DNA from: CAZONU01 sp965370045
GTDB lineage: Bacteria; Planctomycetota; SZUA-567; JAKLDR01
Assembly (NCBI GenBank): GCA_965370045.1
Contig: CBDUSI010000001.1
Location: 1 to 64,000, forward strand
DNA length: 64,000 bases
Direction of reading: 5' to 3'
Below the pieces are notes generated by a model. It made no database searches and was not told where the DNA came from. It saw only the letters and a program-made list of their open reading frames with translations. Shown piece after piece: positions 40,401 through 49,758 of this stretch. Position 1 is the stretch's first letter, and each line of letters opens with the position of its first letter. The translations under genes and the position numbers were made by a program.

Positions 40401-43400
40401 ATGAGCGAAGAGCCAGCCGCTCCACGCCGGGGTCTCGCCGGCCGTTCCTTCTGGGCCCTGATGGGCACCCAGTTCCTGGGGGCCTTCAACGACAACGCCC
40501 TGCGCATGGTGGTGGGCCTGATGGTGGTGGCCCACATGGACCTGACCAAGGCCGCGCAGGTGCCCATGCTCGCCGCGGTGACGGCCGTCTTCGCGCTGCC
40601 CTTCATCCTCTTCTCGACGGTGGCCGGGTACCTGGCCGATCGCTTCAGCAAGCGCGCGGCGATCTTCTGGGCCAAGGTCGCCGAGATCGCCGTCATGGTC
40701 CTGGCCGCGCTGGCCCTGTGGAGCCGCAACCCCTGGATATCCCTGGCGGCCGTGTTCCTGATGGGCGCGCAGAGCGCCTTCTTCAGCCCGGCCAAGTACG
40801 GAATCCTCCCGGAGATACTCGACGACACCGAACTCTCCCGCGGCAACGGCCTGGTGGGAATGTTCACCCAGTTGGCCATCATCGCCGGGTCGATTTTCGG
40901 CGGCATGCTGATCGATGCGTTCCACGGGGCAAGGATGCTCTGGATAGGATTGATCCTCGCCGCAGTGGCCGCGCTGGGGACGCTGACCAGCATCTTCATC
41001 GAGAAACTCCCCGCCGCCGGCGCGCGCGCTGGCCTCCGCTGGAACTTCCTGGCCGAGGCCTGGCAGAACCTCCGCGAGGTGCGCCGCGACCGGGCGCTGT
41101 TCCTCTCCATGCTGGGGGCCTCCTACTTCTGGCTGATGTCCTCGCTGTTCCTGCTGAACTTCTACCTCTACGGCTACAAGCTCATGGAACTGGATGGGAA
41201 GGGCGTCGGGCTCTACCTGGCGCTGGCCGGGGTGGGCATCGGCCTGGGCAGCCTGGTCGCCGGGCGGCTCAGCGGCGAGAAAGTCGAGTTCGGCCTGGTG
41301 CCGGTGGGCGCCGCGGCCATGGCGCTCTTCAGCTTGCTGCTCTTCTTCGCCGCCGGGTCGAAGTTCTGGGTGGCGGTGGTTCTCTTCCTGCTGGGCGCCG
41401 GCTCGGGCTTCTACCTGGTGCCGCTCTCCGCCTTCATCCAGCAGCGCGCGCCGCGCGAGGCCAAGGGCACGGTGATCGCCACCAACAACTTCCTCTCCTT
41501 CACCGGGATCATCCTCGGCGCGGGCCTGTTCGCGCTGGTGGGCCTGAAGCTCGACCCCGCGCAGGTCTACCTCTTCCTGGCGATCCTCACCGTGGGCGTC
41601 ACCGGCTACATCTTCAGCCTGCTGCCCGACTTCCTGCTGCGCTTCGCGCTGCTCACCTTCACGCGCCTCTTCTACCGCATCAGGACCGCCGGGGCCGAGA
41701 ACGTGCCTCGGGATCGCGGGGCGCTGCTGGTCTGCAACCACGTCAGCTACATGGACGCCCTGCTGGTGCTGGCCTGCCTGCAGCGCTTCGTGCGCTTCAT
41801 CATGTACCGCCGCTTTTACGAGTGGCCGCTGGTCAACTGGGGCTGCCGCCAGCTCAAGATCATCCCCATCTCCGGAAGCGACCGCCCCCGGGAGATGGTC
41901 AAGAGCCTGCGCGGCGCGGCCGAGCTGGTCCGCAACGGGGAGCTGGTCTGCATCTTCGCGGAGGGTTCCATCACCCGCACCGGCAACTTGTTGAGATTCC
42001 AGCGCGGGTTCGAGCGGATAATGAAGGGGCTGGACGCCCCCATCATCCCGGTATACATCGACCGCATGTGGGGCAGCATCTTCAGCTTCGAGGGCGGCCG
42101 GGCCTTCTGGAAGCTGCCCAGCCTGAGCCCGGGGCGCAGCCGGGTGACCGTCTCCTTCGGCGAGGCGCTGCCGGCCTCGAGCACCAGCGCGGAGATTCGC
42201 CAGGCGGTCTCCGAGCTGGGCACCGAGGCCTTCGCGCTGCGCAAGAGCGACCAGGTGCTGCTCCACGAGGCCTTTATCGCCTCGGCGCGCTCTGCCAGCG
42301 GCCGGCTGTGCATGGCCGACACCACCGGGGCCTCGCTGAGCTACCGCCGCGCGCTGTGGAGCGCCATCGCCCTGGCTGATCACCTGAGAAAGCGCCTGGC
42401 CGGCGGGCCGGAGTGCGTCGGCGTGCTGCTGCCGGCCACGGCCGCCGCGGCGCTGACCAACATTTCGCTGCTGCTGGCCGGCAAGGTGGCGGTCAACCTC
42501 AACTGGACCGCCGGCAGGGAGAGCATCCGCTCGGCGGTGCTGCAGTGCGGAGTCAGACAAATCATCACCAGCCGCGAGTTCCTGAAGAAAGTCGAGCTGG
42601 AGAGCCTGGGCCTGGCGGTGGGCGTGGACTCGCCGCAGCATCTATACGTTGAGGACCTCAAGGCGGCCATCGGGCCCGGGCGCAGGCTGCTGGCCGCGCT
42701 CAAGGGCGAGTTCCTGCCCCAGTGGCTGCTGCGCCTGCTCTACGGGAAGCGCGGGCGGGACATCGACGCGCTTTCGACAATCATCTTCTCCTCGGGCTCC
42801 ACCGGCGAGCCCAAGGGTGTGATGCTCACCCACGCCAACGTGATGAGCAACCTGGAGGGCCTCAGCCAGGTATTCGCCGCCGGGGGCAACGACCGCATAG
42901 CCGGAGTGCTGCCCTTCTTTCACGCGCTGGGCTTCACCGCCACGCTGTGGCTGCCGCTGGTCAAGCGCATCGGCGCGGTCTACCACCCCAACCCCACCGA
43001 CGGCCGCGCGGTGGGCGCTCTGGTCAGAGAGTTCGGGGCCACCGCGCTCCTGGCCACGCCCACCTTCCTGCGCATCTACACCCGCGCGGTGCTGCCCGGC
43101 GACTTCGGCTCGTTGAAAGACGTAATGGTCGGCGCCGAGAAGCTGCGCGACGAAGTCGCCGCGGCCTTCTTCAACAAGTTCGGCGTCCGACCGGCCGAGG
43201 GCTACGGATGTACGGAGTGCGCGCCGGTGGTGAGCATCAACGTGCCCGACTTCCGCGCGCCGGGGGTCATGCAGAAGGGCACCAAGCCGGGGACCATCGG
43301 CCAGGCGCTGCCAGGGGTCTCGGTGCGCGTGGTGGACCCCGAGAGCTTCGTGCCGCTGGCGCCGGGCACCGACGGGCTGCTGCTGGTCAAGGGCGCCAAC

Positions 43401-43871
43401 GTCATGAAGGGCTACCTCAACCGGCCGGAGCTGACCGCCGAGGTCATGCGCGGCGGCTGGTACGTCACCGGGGACATCGCCCGGCTGGACGAGGACGGCT
43501 TTATCACCATAACCGACCGGCTGAGCCGCTTCAGCAAGATCGGCGGCGAGATGGTACCCCACGGCCGGGTGGAGGAGGAGATAGAGAAAATCCTGGGCGG
43601 CGAGGAGTTGCTCGTCGCGGTGACCGCCGTGCCCGACGAGAAGCGGGGCGAGCGGCTGGTCGTGCTCCACAAGCGACTGCCCGTCAGCGTGGAGGAACTC
43701 CGCGAGAAGCTCGTGGCCTCCGAGCTGCCCCGGCTGTGGGTCCCGCGCCGCGAGGACTTCCACGAGGTCGAGGACATCCCCGTACTGGGCACCGGCAAGC
43801 TGGACCTGAAAGGCATCAAGCACCTCGCCGCCGAGAGCTCCGGGGACGCGGGCGGGGCACCGGGCCGATGA
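40401..43871 (+). CDS. LplT-PlsC-acyl-ACP synthetase fusion (lysophospholipid flippase/acyltransferase)
   Basis: A 1156-residue three-part protein. Residues about 1-415 are an MFS transporter of the LplT type (GTQFLGAFNDNALR at the N-terminus). About 425-620 is a PlsC/LPLAT acyltransferase: NHVSYMD with His447 and Asp452, and EGSITRTGNLLRFQRGFE. About 650-1150 is an AMP-forming acyl-ACP/CoA synthetase with FSSGSTGEPKG, YGCTECAP, and VTGDIARLDEDGF. It would flip lysophospholipids inward and re-acylate them. The same activities are separate LplT and Aas in E. coli. The start at 40401 is set by the promoter; a longer frame begins at 40305. Confidence 0.95.
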   Translation: MSEEPAAPRRGLAGRSFWALMGTQFLGAFNDNALRMVVGLMVVAHMDLTKAAQVPMLAAVTAVFALPFILFSTVAGYLADRFSKRAAIFWAKVAEIAVMVLAALALWSRNPWISLAAVFLMGAQSAFFSPAKYGILPEILDDTELSRGNGLVGMFTQLAIIAGSIFGGMLIDAFHGARMLWIGLILAAVAALGTLTSIFIEKLPAAGARAGLRWNFLAEAWQNLREVRRDRALFLSMLGASYFWLMSSLFLLNFYLYGYKLMELDGKGVGLYLALAGVGIGLGSLVAGRLSGEKVEFGLVPVGAAAMALFSLLLFFAAGSKFWVAVVLFLLGAGSGFYLVPLSAFIQQRAPREAKGTVIATNNFLSFTGIILGAGLFALVGLKLDPAQVYLFLAILTVGVTGYIFSLLPDFLLRFALLTFTRLFYRIRTAGAENVPRDRGALLVCNHVSYMDALLVLACLQRFVRFIMYRRFYEWPLVNWGCRQLKIIPISGSDRPREMVKSLRGAAELVRNGELVCIFAEGSITRTGNLLRFQRGFERIMKGLDAPIIPVYIDRMWGSIFSFEGGRAFWKLPSLSPGRSRVTVSFGEALPASSTSAEIRQAVSELGTEAFALRKSDQVLLHEAFIASARSASGRLCMADTTGASLSYRRALWSAIALADHLRKRLAGGPECVGVLLPATAAAALTNISLLLAGKVAVNLNWTAGRESIRSAVLQCGVRQIITSREFLKKVELESLGLAVGVDSPQHLYVEDLKAAIGPGRRLLAALKGEFLPQWLLRLLYGKRGRDIDALSTIIFSSGSTGEPKGVMLTHANVMSNLEGLSQVFAAGGNDRIAGVLPFFHALGFTATLWLPLVKRIGAVYHPNPTDGRAVGALVREFGATALLATPTFLRIYTRAVLPGDFGSLKDVMVGAEKLRDEVAAAFFNKFGVRPAEGYGCTECAPVVSINVPDFRAPGVMQKGTKPGTIGQALPGVSVRVVDPESFVPLAPGTDGLLLVKGANVMKGYLNRPELTAEVMRGGWYVTGDIARLDEDGFITITDRLSRFSKIGGEMVPHGRVEEEIEKILGGEELLVAVTAVPDEKRGERLVVLHKRLPVSVEELREKLVASELPRLWVPRREDFHEVEDIPVLGTGKLDLKGIKHLAAESSGDAGGAPGR

Positions 43872-43886
43872 CCGCTGGCCGACGGG

Positions 43887-44672
43887 CTACTTCTCCGGTT
43901 TCTTCTTGGCCTCTTCGGCCCGCAGGCGCTTGAGCACCTCGCGCGCGGTGGCGCGCTCCTCCGCGCTGATCTTGGGATCCTTGATCCTGGCTTCGAGCCT
44001 GCGAATCACCTCGGCGGGGTCGGCCTTCCCGGAAGGTTGAACGTAAGCGTCCCGGCGCTCGTCCTCGGGATCGTAGACCGCCCGGTCGCCGGGCTTGAAG
44101 GCCTCGCGGCCCTCGATGATCCGCGCGCCGCTGAGCCCCGGCTTGACCAGCGTCACCTTCACCCGACCCAGGTAGCGGTCGCCACGGTATATGTAGAAGA
44201 CCCTGCCGGCCTTGACCCCGGCCTTCGCGCCGGCGCCGAGGACCACCTGATCCTTCTTCGCCCGGACGTCCAGCAGTTGGGTGCGGATCGTTCCGGGCGT
44301 TGTCGCGAATTTCGGGGGCTTCTTCTTCGCGGGGGGGCGCGTGGAAATGAAGGTCACCGCCCGGTCGCCGATGCTCAGGGGCTGCTTGCCGTCGAAGATA
44401 CTGCCGCCGCAGCGCTTCTCCCAGACGTGTTCGACCCGCACCCGGCCGATCAGCTCCCTCCGGCGGTAGATCTCGAAGACGCAGCCCGGGGACACCCCGT
44501 CGGAGCTCCCGGCGTCGATGGCCGCCTGGTTGCTGCGCTTCAAGACGTCGACGACCTCGGCATGGACCTTGCGAGGGGCGGGCTCCCTCCCCCGGTCGGG
44601 GGGCTTCGGCCCCGATACGCACCCGGCGGCCAGGAGGGGGACCAGACTCAAGAGCAGGAGGCGCGCTTGCAT
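43887..44672 (-). CDS. Lipoprotein with two FlgT-C-like domains
   Basis: The 261-residue lipoprotein starts at ATG 44672 with GGAGGAGAA upstream; the lipobox is LLAAGC. It has two copies of one small beta-domain: GVSPGCVFEIYRRRELIGRV, then RVEHVW, ending IGDRAV (about residues 30-105), and GVKAGRVFYIYRGDRYLGRV, then KVTLVK, ending PGDRAV (about 120-195). The motif resembles the C-terminal domain of FlgT. A charged helix closes the protein. It is convergent with the LplT-PlsC fusion gene and follows the PEPKK protein gene on the same strand. Confidence 0.85.
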   Translation of the reverse strand: MQARLLLLSLVPLLAAGCVSGPKPPDRGREPAPRKVHAEVVDVLKRSNQAAIDAGSSDGVSPGCVFEIYRRRELIGRVRVEHVWEKRCGGSIFDGKQPLSIGDRAVTFISTRPPAKKKPPKFATTPGTIRTQLLDVRAKKDQVVLGAGAKAGVKAGRVFYIYRGDRYLGRVKVTLVKPGLSGARIIEGREAFKPGDRAVYDPEDERRDAYVQPSGKADPAEVIRRLEARIKDPKISAEERATAREVLKRLRAEEAKKKPEK

Positions 44673-44700
44673 GGCGGCTTCTCCTCCGTCCGTTAAGAGA

Positions 44701-44726
44701 GGCGGCACCCGCCCTCGGGCGCCGCC
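44701..44726 (-). terminator. Hairpin between two minus-strand genes
   Basis: GGCGGC-A-CCCG, loop CCCT, CGGG-C-GCCGCC: ten paired bases with one mismatch. It lies 27 bp after the stop of the PEPKK protein gene. Only a poor TCTCTT tail follows on the minus strand, so termination may be partial. Confidence 0.4.
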
Positions 44727-44752
44727 CCTTTCATGACGTCCTGCCGCGCGGA

Positions 44753-46387
44753 CTACTTAGAGTGCTTCTTGGCCAGCTCATCGGCGCGGGCCTGGAGCGT
44801 GGCGGCCAGCTTGGCCTTGCCGTCGGCCTTGGCCTTGGCGGCCAGCCCGGCCAGCTTCTTGGCGAACTGGGCGCCCTGGCCGGCCTTGAGGTACAGCTTC
44901 TCGGCCTTCTTCCAGGCGCCGGAATCCAAGTCCAGGTGGGAAGCGACCAGGTAGTACGTGGAGGCGTCCACCAGGTCGGCGGGCTCGGTCGCGAACTTCT
45001 CGAGCAGCTCGCCGATGCGCAGCACGGCGGCGGCCGCGTCCTTCCCGCGCGAGCCGTCGGCGGTCCTCATGGTAATCGCCGCGTAGTAGTAGGGCAGGGC
45101 GGCCTCGGCGCGCCCCCGGGCGGTCTTGCCCGCGGCCTTCTCCAGCGCCTGGGCCTTGGCGAAGGCGGCTCCGGGAGCGGCCACGTCGCCGACCTTGACG
45201 GACACGAACTTCCTGATGGGAACGACCGCCGGCTTCTTGGGCTCAGGCTTTTTCGGTTCGGGCTTCTTGGGTTCCGGCTTCTTCGGCTCGGGCTTCTTGA
45301 CCGCCTTGGCCTTGTACTTCTCGACCTTGGCGATCATCGCCGCGGCTTTCCGGTCGTAGCCGGTGCCCGCGCCGGACTTCTTGGCCACGCCGAAGGCCTT
45401 GATGGCCGCGTCGTAGTCCTTGGGATTCTTCTTGTAGTCGGCCAGCGCCATCTCGTAGAGCGCCCGGGCATTGGCGGTCTTGGCACGCTTGGCCGCGGCG
45501 GCCTTGAGTACCTTGAGCTTGGCGATCATCTTGTCAGCGCTCTTCTCGTACCTGGTGCCGGCCGCGGCCTTCTTGACCTCCTGGTAGCGCACGATGGCCG
45601 CGTCGTAGTTCTTGCGATCGGCCTTCCAGGCTTTCTCCGCCGCGACCAACATCCCCTTGGCCTGACGGGCCTTGGCCACCGCGGAGTCGACCTTCTTGGG
45701 CTCCGGCTTCTTGGGTTCCGGTTTCTTGGGCTCGGGCTTTTTCGGCTCGGGCTTCTTGGGCTCCGGCTTCTTGACCGCCTTGGCCTTGTACCTCTCGACC
45801 TTGGCGATCATCGCCGCGGCTTTCCGGTCGTAGCCGGTGCCCGCGCCGGACTTCTTGGCCACGCCGAAGGCCTTGATGGCCGCGTCGTAGTCCTTGGGAT
45901 TCTTCTTGTAGTCGGCCAGCGCCATCTCGTAGAGCGCCCGGGCATTGGCGGTCTTGGCACGCTTGGCCGCGGCGGCCTTGAGTACCTTGAGCTTGGCGAT
46001 CATCTTGTCAGCGCTCTTCTCGTACCTGGTGCCGGCCGCGGCCTTCTTGACCTCCTGGTAGCGCACGATGGCCGCGTCGTAGTTCTTGCGATCGGCCTTC
46101 CAGGCTTTCTCCGCCGCGACCAGCATCGCCCTGGCCTGACGCGCCTTGGCCACCGCGGGGTCGACCTTCTTGGGCTCGGGTTTCTTGGGTTCCGGTTTCT
46201 TCGGTTCCGGCTTCTTCGGCTCGGGCTTCTTGACCGCGGGAAGCGGCAGCTTGGTCCCATCGGCCGGACAGTACTTGGTGCCGTCCTTGAGCTTCCGCTT
46301 GCAGGTAGGACACTCCACCGCAAGGGCCAGCGCGGCGGTCAGGAAAACCGCAGCGACGGCGATAATCGAGGCCTTGATAAGACGCAT
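44753..46387 (-). CDS. Secreted zinc-ribbon/PEPKK-repeat TPR-like protein with internal duplication
   Basis: The 544-residue product starts at ATG 46387 (GGGAGGAAA upstream). It has a signal peptide (IKASIIAVAAVFLTAALALA), a short zinc-ribbon-like CPTC plus CPADGT, then three low-complexity blocks of PEPKK repeats alternating with helical, TPR-like domains (AWKADRKNYDAAIVRYQEVK, LADYKKNPKDYDAAIKAF). Two of these domains are encoded by an almost identical 400-bp duplication. A third, diverged helical domain lies at the C-terminus (about 410-544). It is probably a periplasmic wall-spanning scaffold; the function is unknown. Confidence 0.88.
   Translation of the reverse strand: MRLIKASIIAVAAVFLTAALALAVECPTCKRKLKDGTKYCPADGTKLPLPAVKKPEPKKPEPKKPEPKKPEPKKVDPAVAKARQARAMLVAAEKAWKADRKNYDAAIVRYQEVKKAAAGTRYEKSADKMIAKLKVLKAAAAKRAKTANARALYEMALADYKKNPKDYDAAIKAFGVAKKSGAGTGYDRKAAAMIAKVERYKAKAVKKPEPKKPEPKKPEPKKPEPKKPEPKKVDSAVAKARQAKGMLVAAEKAWKADRKNYDAAIVRYQEVKKAAAGTRYEKSADKMIAKLKVLKAAAAKRAKTANARALYEMALADYKKNPKDYDAAIKAFGVAKKSGAGTGYDRKAAAMIAKVEKYKAKAVKKPEPKKPEPKKPEPKKPEPKKPAVVPIRKFVSVKVGDVAAPGAAFAKAQALEKAAGKTARGRAEAALPYYYAAITMRTADGSRGKDAAAAVLRIGELLEKFATEPADLVDASTYYLVASHLDLDSGAWKKAEKLYLKAGQGAQFAKKLAGLAAKAKADGKAKLAATLQARADELAKKHSK
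45299..46177. repeat. Tandem in-frame duplication (about 400 bp, period 474 bp)
   Basis: About 45299-45703 and 45773-46177 are nearly identical, with only a handful of substitutions by eye, for example near 45335 and near 45650-45685. The near identity at synonymous sites points to recent duplication or gene conversion. The units are separated by PEPKK-coding repeats, which would favour slippage or recombination. Confidence 0.85.
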
Positions 46388-46510
46388 CGCATTTCCTCCC
46401 AAAGAGCTGCAAATCGCGGCCCGCCGGACCGCTCCAGACCCCTCGGCGGCGGCCGCTTGGACCCACGAATATCTCCGTAACAGCGCTTCGGTCAAGGGGA
46501 AAAGGGCTGC

Positions 46511-46538
46511 TTGCGTCGGGCGCAGGGCGGGCGATAAT
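46511..46538 (+). promoter_or_regulatory. Possible sigma-70 promoter
   Basis: TTGCGT at 46511-46516, a 16-nt spacer, GATAAT at 46533-46538. The ATG at 46562 follows with a CAGGAGAG ribosome binding site. Confidence 0.4.
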
Positions 46539-46561
46539 CGGTGCCTCAGGAGAGACCGTTC

Positions 46562-48622
46562 ATGACCAACTACGGCAGGCTCTTCGCCGGTCCGGGCCGG
46601 GATCGCCGGGTCCACGGGCGCTTCGTGGTCGACTGGCGCGACTGCGCCGACTCGGACTTCGTGCGTGCGCTTGGCCCGCTCTCGAACAGGTTGAAAAGGG
46701 CCGGGAAGCTGTGGGACTCGGACCGCGAGACGGCTCGCCTCCTGGTGGTCGAGCACTTCCTGAAGCGGGCGGCGCCCAAGTGGGCTTTCGATTATCGCCG
46801 GAAGCGCGCGCGCGTCCTGGCCAGCCGCAACTTCTTCTTCGACGAATCCGTGGACCTGGCCAGGGCCCGCCGGGCGCTCGCCTACGAGTTCTACGACTAC
46901 AACGAGACCGGCAGCTACCTCAAGCTGACCCCCACAGTGAACTGGGACCGGTCCCGCTGCCGCCAATTGGGCTCGGCCGGCTGGCTGACCATGGGCTTCG
47001 GTTACTGGGCGCTCTTCCCCGCGGCGGGCTACGCGATAACCCGGGACCACCGCTACGCGGAAGTCTTCGCGAACTGCTGGCGGCGCTGGTTCGGAGTCTT
47101 TCCCACCCGGGCCACCGACACGGGGCTCGACGGCTTCTTCGCCTTCAACACCCTGGACCCCGCGTGCCTGGACGGCTGCATGCACACCGGCCGGCGCGCG
47201 CTGGTGATGATCGACGTCCTCTACTCGGGCCTGCTGGCCGCCCTCGAGGCTGACCTGGCCTTCGAGGTGCTCAAGTACCTGTGGTTCGTGGCCTCGCTCT
47301 TCCGCCGGGCATTCGAGGCCCGCGGCCGGCGGTCGGCTTTCGGGCCCGGTAACCACAATCTATTCGACCGGGGCACGGTGCCCTTCTCGCTGGGGACGGT
47401 CTTCCCGGAGTTCGACTGCGCCAACTTCCTGCGCGGAAAGGGCCGCGAGGTGCTCCGCAGGCACGCCGCCGACCCCCGGCGCGGGGCGATCCGCCCCGAC
47501 GGGACCAGCTGGGAGCACAGCGCGCGCTACGCGTGGTACGCGGCGGGAATGCTCCGCCAGCCGCTGGAACTGGCCCGGCTCAACCGCCGGGCGCTCTTCT
47601 CCAAACGTGAAGAACGGCGCGTCGCCGAATTCCTGGAGTCCTTCGCGGACCTCACCGCCCCGGACGGCGGGATGCTCCCCTACGGCGACTGCCAACCGCC
47701 GCGCGCCGGCTGCCACCTGGAGCTGGCCCGCTCGGTGCTGGCCGGCTCGCGCGCCGAGAAGACCGCCAGGAAGCTCAAGGTCGCGACGCGCGTCCACGCC
47801 CCCGCGCGTCGCGCCTCGCCCCTCTCCGGGGAGACGCGCGGCTCGCACTTCTTCCCCGACAGCGGCATCCTGGTGGCCCGCAGCGGCTGGCGGCCGAGCG
47901 ACTCGCTGCTCTTCGTAACCGCCGAGCCCCGCGCGAGCTACTCGGGGCACAGCCACCACGACTTCGGCTCTTTTCAGCTGTGGGCCGACGGCGTCCCGCT
48001 CTTCTATGAAGCGGCCACCTGGGCCTACCGCATCGACGAGATCGTGCCCGCCGAGCGCGGCTACTACTACTCGGCTTTTGCCCATAACATGTTGACAATG
48101 GAGGACTACCGCCCGCGCTCGGTCTTCTTCAAGATGGGCAACGTCAATGACTGGTGGGGCGACCACGAGAACCCCCCGGTCAGGACCGAGAAACTGGTCC
48201 TGGACGGACCGCGCGGGGAAATGATCGTTTCTCACCAGGCTTTCCCGGACATGACAGTCAGGCGCCGCTACCGCTTCGACCTGCGCGAGAAGTGGCTGGA
48301 GTTTACCGACTTCGTTGACGCACGGAAAGCCACGCGGCGCACCTTTCGCCAGTGGCTGCACCTGGCCTTCGGGGCCCGGGCCCGGCTCGCGGAGGACGGC
48401 GAACTGGTTGTCAGGAACCGCGGCGTCAAGGCCCGCTGCCGCTGGAGCGCCTCGGAGCCGCCGCTGGACCTGTCCGTCGAGCCCAGCCGCGAGGTGCTCC
48501 GCGCGGCGAAGGTCTTCCGCCTGGGCCAGCCGCTGCGGGCCTGCGCCGAGAAGAGCACCCGCTCCAGGCGCCTGGAGATAGCCTGCCGGATAGAGTGGAA
48601 GAGCTCCGCGCGCCGGCGCTGA
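46562..48622 (+). CDS. Heparinase II/III-family polysaccharide lyase-like protein
   Basis: The 686-residue protein has no signal peptide. The N-terminal ~390 residues form a helical toroid-like domain (LKLTPTVNWD, FAFNTLDPACLD, HNLFDRGTVPFS). The C-terminal part is the beta-sandwich of heparinase II/III and alginate lyases, with SGHSHHDFGSFQLWADGVPL containing the conserved histidines, then AFAHNMLTMEDYRPR. Relatives cleave uronic-acid polysaccharides by beta-elimination in the periplasm or, without a signal peptide, act on internal oligosaccharides. CAGGAGAG precedes the ATG at 46562. The substrate is unknown. Confidence 0.85.
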   Translation: MTNYGRLFAGPGRDRRVHGRFVVDWRDCADSDFVRALGPLSNRLKRAGKLWDSDRETARLLVVEHFLKRAAPKWAFDYRRKRARVLASRNFFFDESVDLARARRALAYEFYDYNETGSYLKLTPTVNWDRSRCRQLGSAGWLTMGFGYWALFPAAGYAITRDHRYAEVFANCWRRWFGVFPTRATDTGLDGFFAFNTLDPACLDGCMHTGRRALVMIDVLYSGLLAALEADLAFEVLKYLWFVASLFRRAFEARGRRSAFGPGNHNLFDRGTVPFSLGTVFPEFDCANFLRGKGREVLRRHAADPRRGAIRPDGTSWEHSARYAWYAAGMLRQPLELARLNRRALFSKREERRVAEFLESFADLTAPDGGMLPYGDCQPPRAGCHLELARSVLAGSRAEKTARKLKVATRVHAPARRASPLSGETRGSHFFPDSGILVARSGWRPSDSLLFVTAEPRASYSGHSHHDFGSFQLWADGVPLFYEAATWAYRIDEIVPAERGYYYSAFAHNMLTMEDYRPRSVFFKMGNVNDWWGDHENPPVRTEKLVLDGPRGEMIVSHQAFPDMTVRRRYRFDLREKWLEFTDFVDARKATRRTFRQWLHLAFGARARLAEDGELVVRNRGVKARCRWSASEPPLDLSVEPSREVLRAAKVFRLGQPLRACAEKSTRSRRLEIACRIEWKSSARRR

Positions 48623-48681
48623 ACTTGCATCGCCCCGGCCGACGGGCGATACTACACCCGACCCCGGAAGGAGACCAGCCC

Positions 48682-49758
48682 TTGAGCGATTCGGACCGAG
48701 TCTTCGGAACCCTGGCCGGCTTCCGCGCCGCGGCCCACCGCCTGCAGCGCTGGTTGATCATCCTGGGACTGCTGCTCGCCGTCGGCTGCGCGATCGCCGC
48801 GGCCTGGGGCCCCCTGCCGGCCTGGACGGTCGCCGCCGCCGCGGGGCTGGTTCCCGTGGGCGCCCTGTGGGGCGTCCTCTGGCGCCGGCGCGTCGAGCGG
48901 GCGTTCTGGCGCGGCGCGCGCGTCCCGGAGCGAGGGAAGACGGTGCGCCTGCCGCTGGAGGCCCTGGCGCTGGGGCTGCTGGTGCCGCTGTTCACCAGTC
49001 GGCCCGCGCTGGCCGCTGACTCGCGGCTGATATTGCGTTTGGGCGAGGGCCGGGGGCTGGACCTCGAAGCCCTTTTCGAGGCCGCGGGGATTGGCGGCTG
49101 GATCGCCCTGGCGCTGGGCGCCCTGGCGCTGCTGGTTGCCCTGTATCTGCTCTTCTCGCTGTGGTCCGGGCACTTCGCGCCCTGGAAGCTGCGCGACGGG
49201 GTGCTCGAGAAGATCGTGAGCGGCGACGTGGAGGGCGCCCGCGAGCTCTGCGCGTCGAGCCGGAGCCTGCTGGCCAGGAGCGTGCTGGCCGGCCTGCCCG
49301 CCCCCGGACAACTGCCCCGCCCCGGAGAGGAGCTGCCCGCCGCGCGGATTGAGGCCTCCGGGCGGCGCGGGGCGGCGCGCTGGCGCGTGCTGGTCGACTT
49401 CCTGGCCGCGGCCGGGCTGCTCGCCCCGGTCGCCGGGCTGCTGGGCACCGTGCTCGGAATGCTGGAGATATTCGGAGCGGTGGCCGCGCGGGACTCCAGC
49501 GCCGCCTGGGTCGCCGCCGGAGCGGTAGCCGCGCTGGTGCCCGCGGTGGTCTCGCTGGCGGTGAGCCTCTTCGCGCTGGGCGCCCACTACCTGGCCGGCC
49601 TGCGCCTGGGCTCGCTGGTCGCCAAGTGCGAGGCAGCCTGCATGGAGTGCGCCGCGGCGCTGACCGACCTGGGCGCCCACATGCGGGCCCGCGAGAGAAA
49701 CGCCGCCGCCGCCCCGGAACTCGAGTCGCCTGAGCGGGAAGAGGAGAAGCAAGAGTGA
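48682..49758 (+). CDS. ExbB/TolQ/MotA-like membrane protein
   Basis: The 358-residue product starts at TTG 48682 (AAGGAGA upstream), which decides the start. Two extra N-terminal transmembrane helices precede an ExbB-like core: GIGGWIALALGALALLVALY, a cytoplasmic domain with SGDVEGARELC, then PVAGLLGTVLGMLEIFG and a last membrane helix WVAAGAVAALVPAVVSLAVS. The conserved glutamate of the last helix of ExbB/TolQ is not visible. ExbB proteins couple the proton gradient to outer-membrane machines. It overlaps the ExbD-like gene by 4 bp. Confidence 0.82.
   Translation: MSDSDRVFGTLAGFRAAAHRLQRWLIILGLLLAVGCAIAAAWGPLPAWTVAAAAGLVPVGALWGVLWRRRVERAFWRGARVPERGKTVRLPLEALALGLLVPLFTSRPALAADSRLILRLGEGRGLDLEALFEAAGIGGWIALALGALALLVALYLLFSLWSGHFAPWKLRDGVLEKIVSGDVEGARELCASSRSLLARSVLAGLPAPGQLPRPGEELPAARIEASGRRGAARWRVLVDFLAAAGLLAPVAGLLGTVLGMLEIFGAVAARDSSAAWVAAGAVAALVPAVVSLAVSLFALGAHYLAGLRLGSLVAKCEAACMECAAALTDLGAHMRARERNAAAAPELESPEREEEKQE

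Noticed and set aside
45241..46200. Regular repeats considered as a CRISPR array
   Set aside because: The units encode PEPKK in frame and lack uniform repeats with unique spacers.
46388..47356. N-terminal extension of the PEPKK protein
   Set aside because: It is antisense to the heparinase-like gene; the signal peptide and ribosome binding site at 46387 fix the start.
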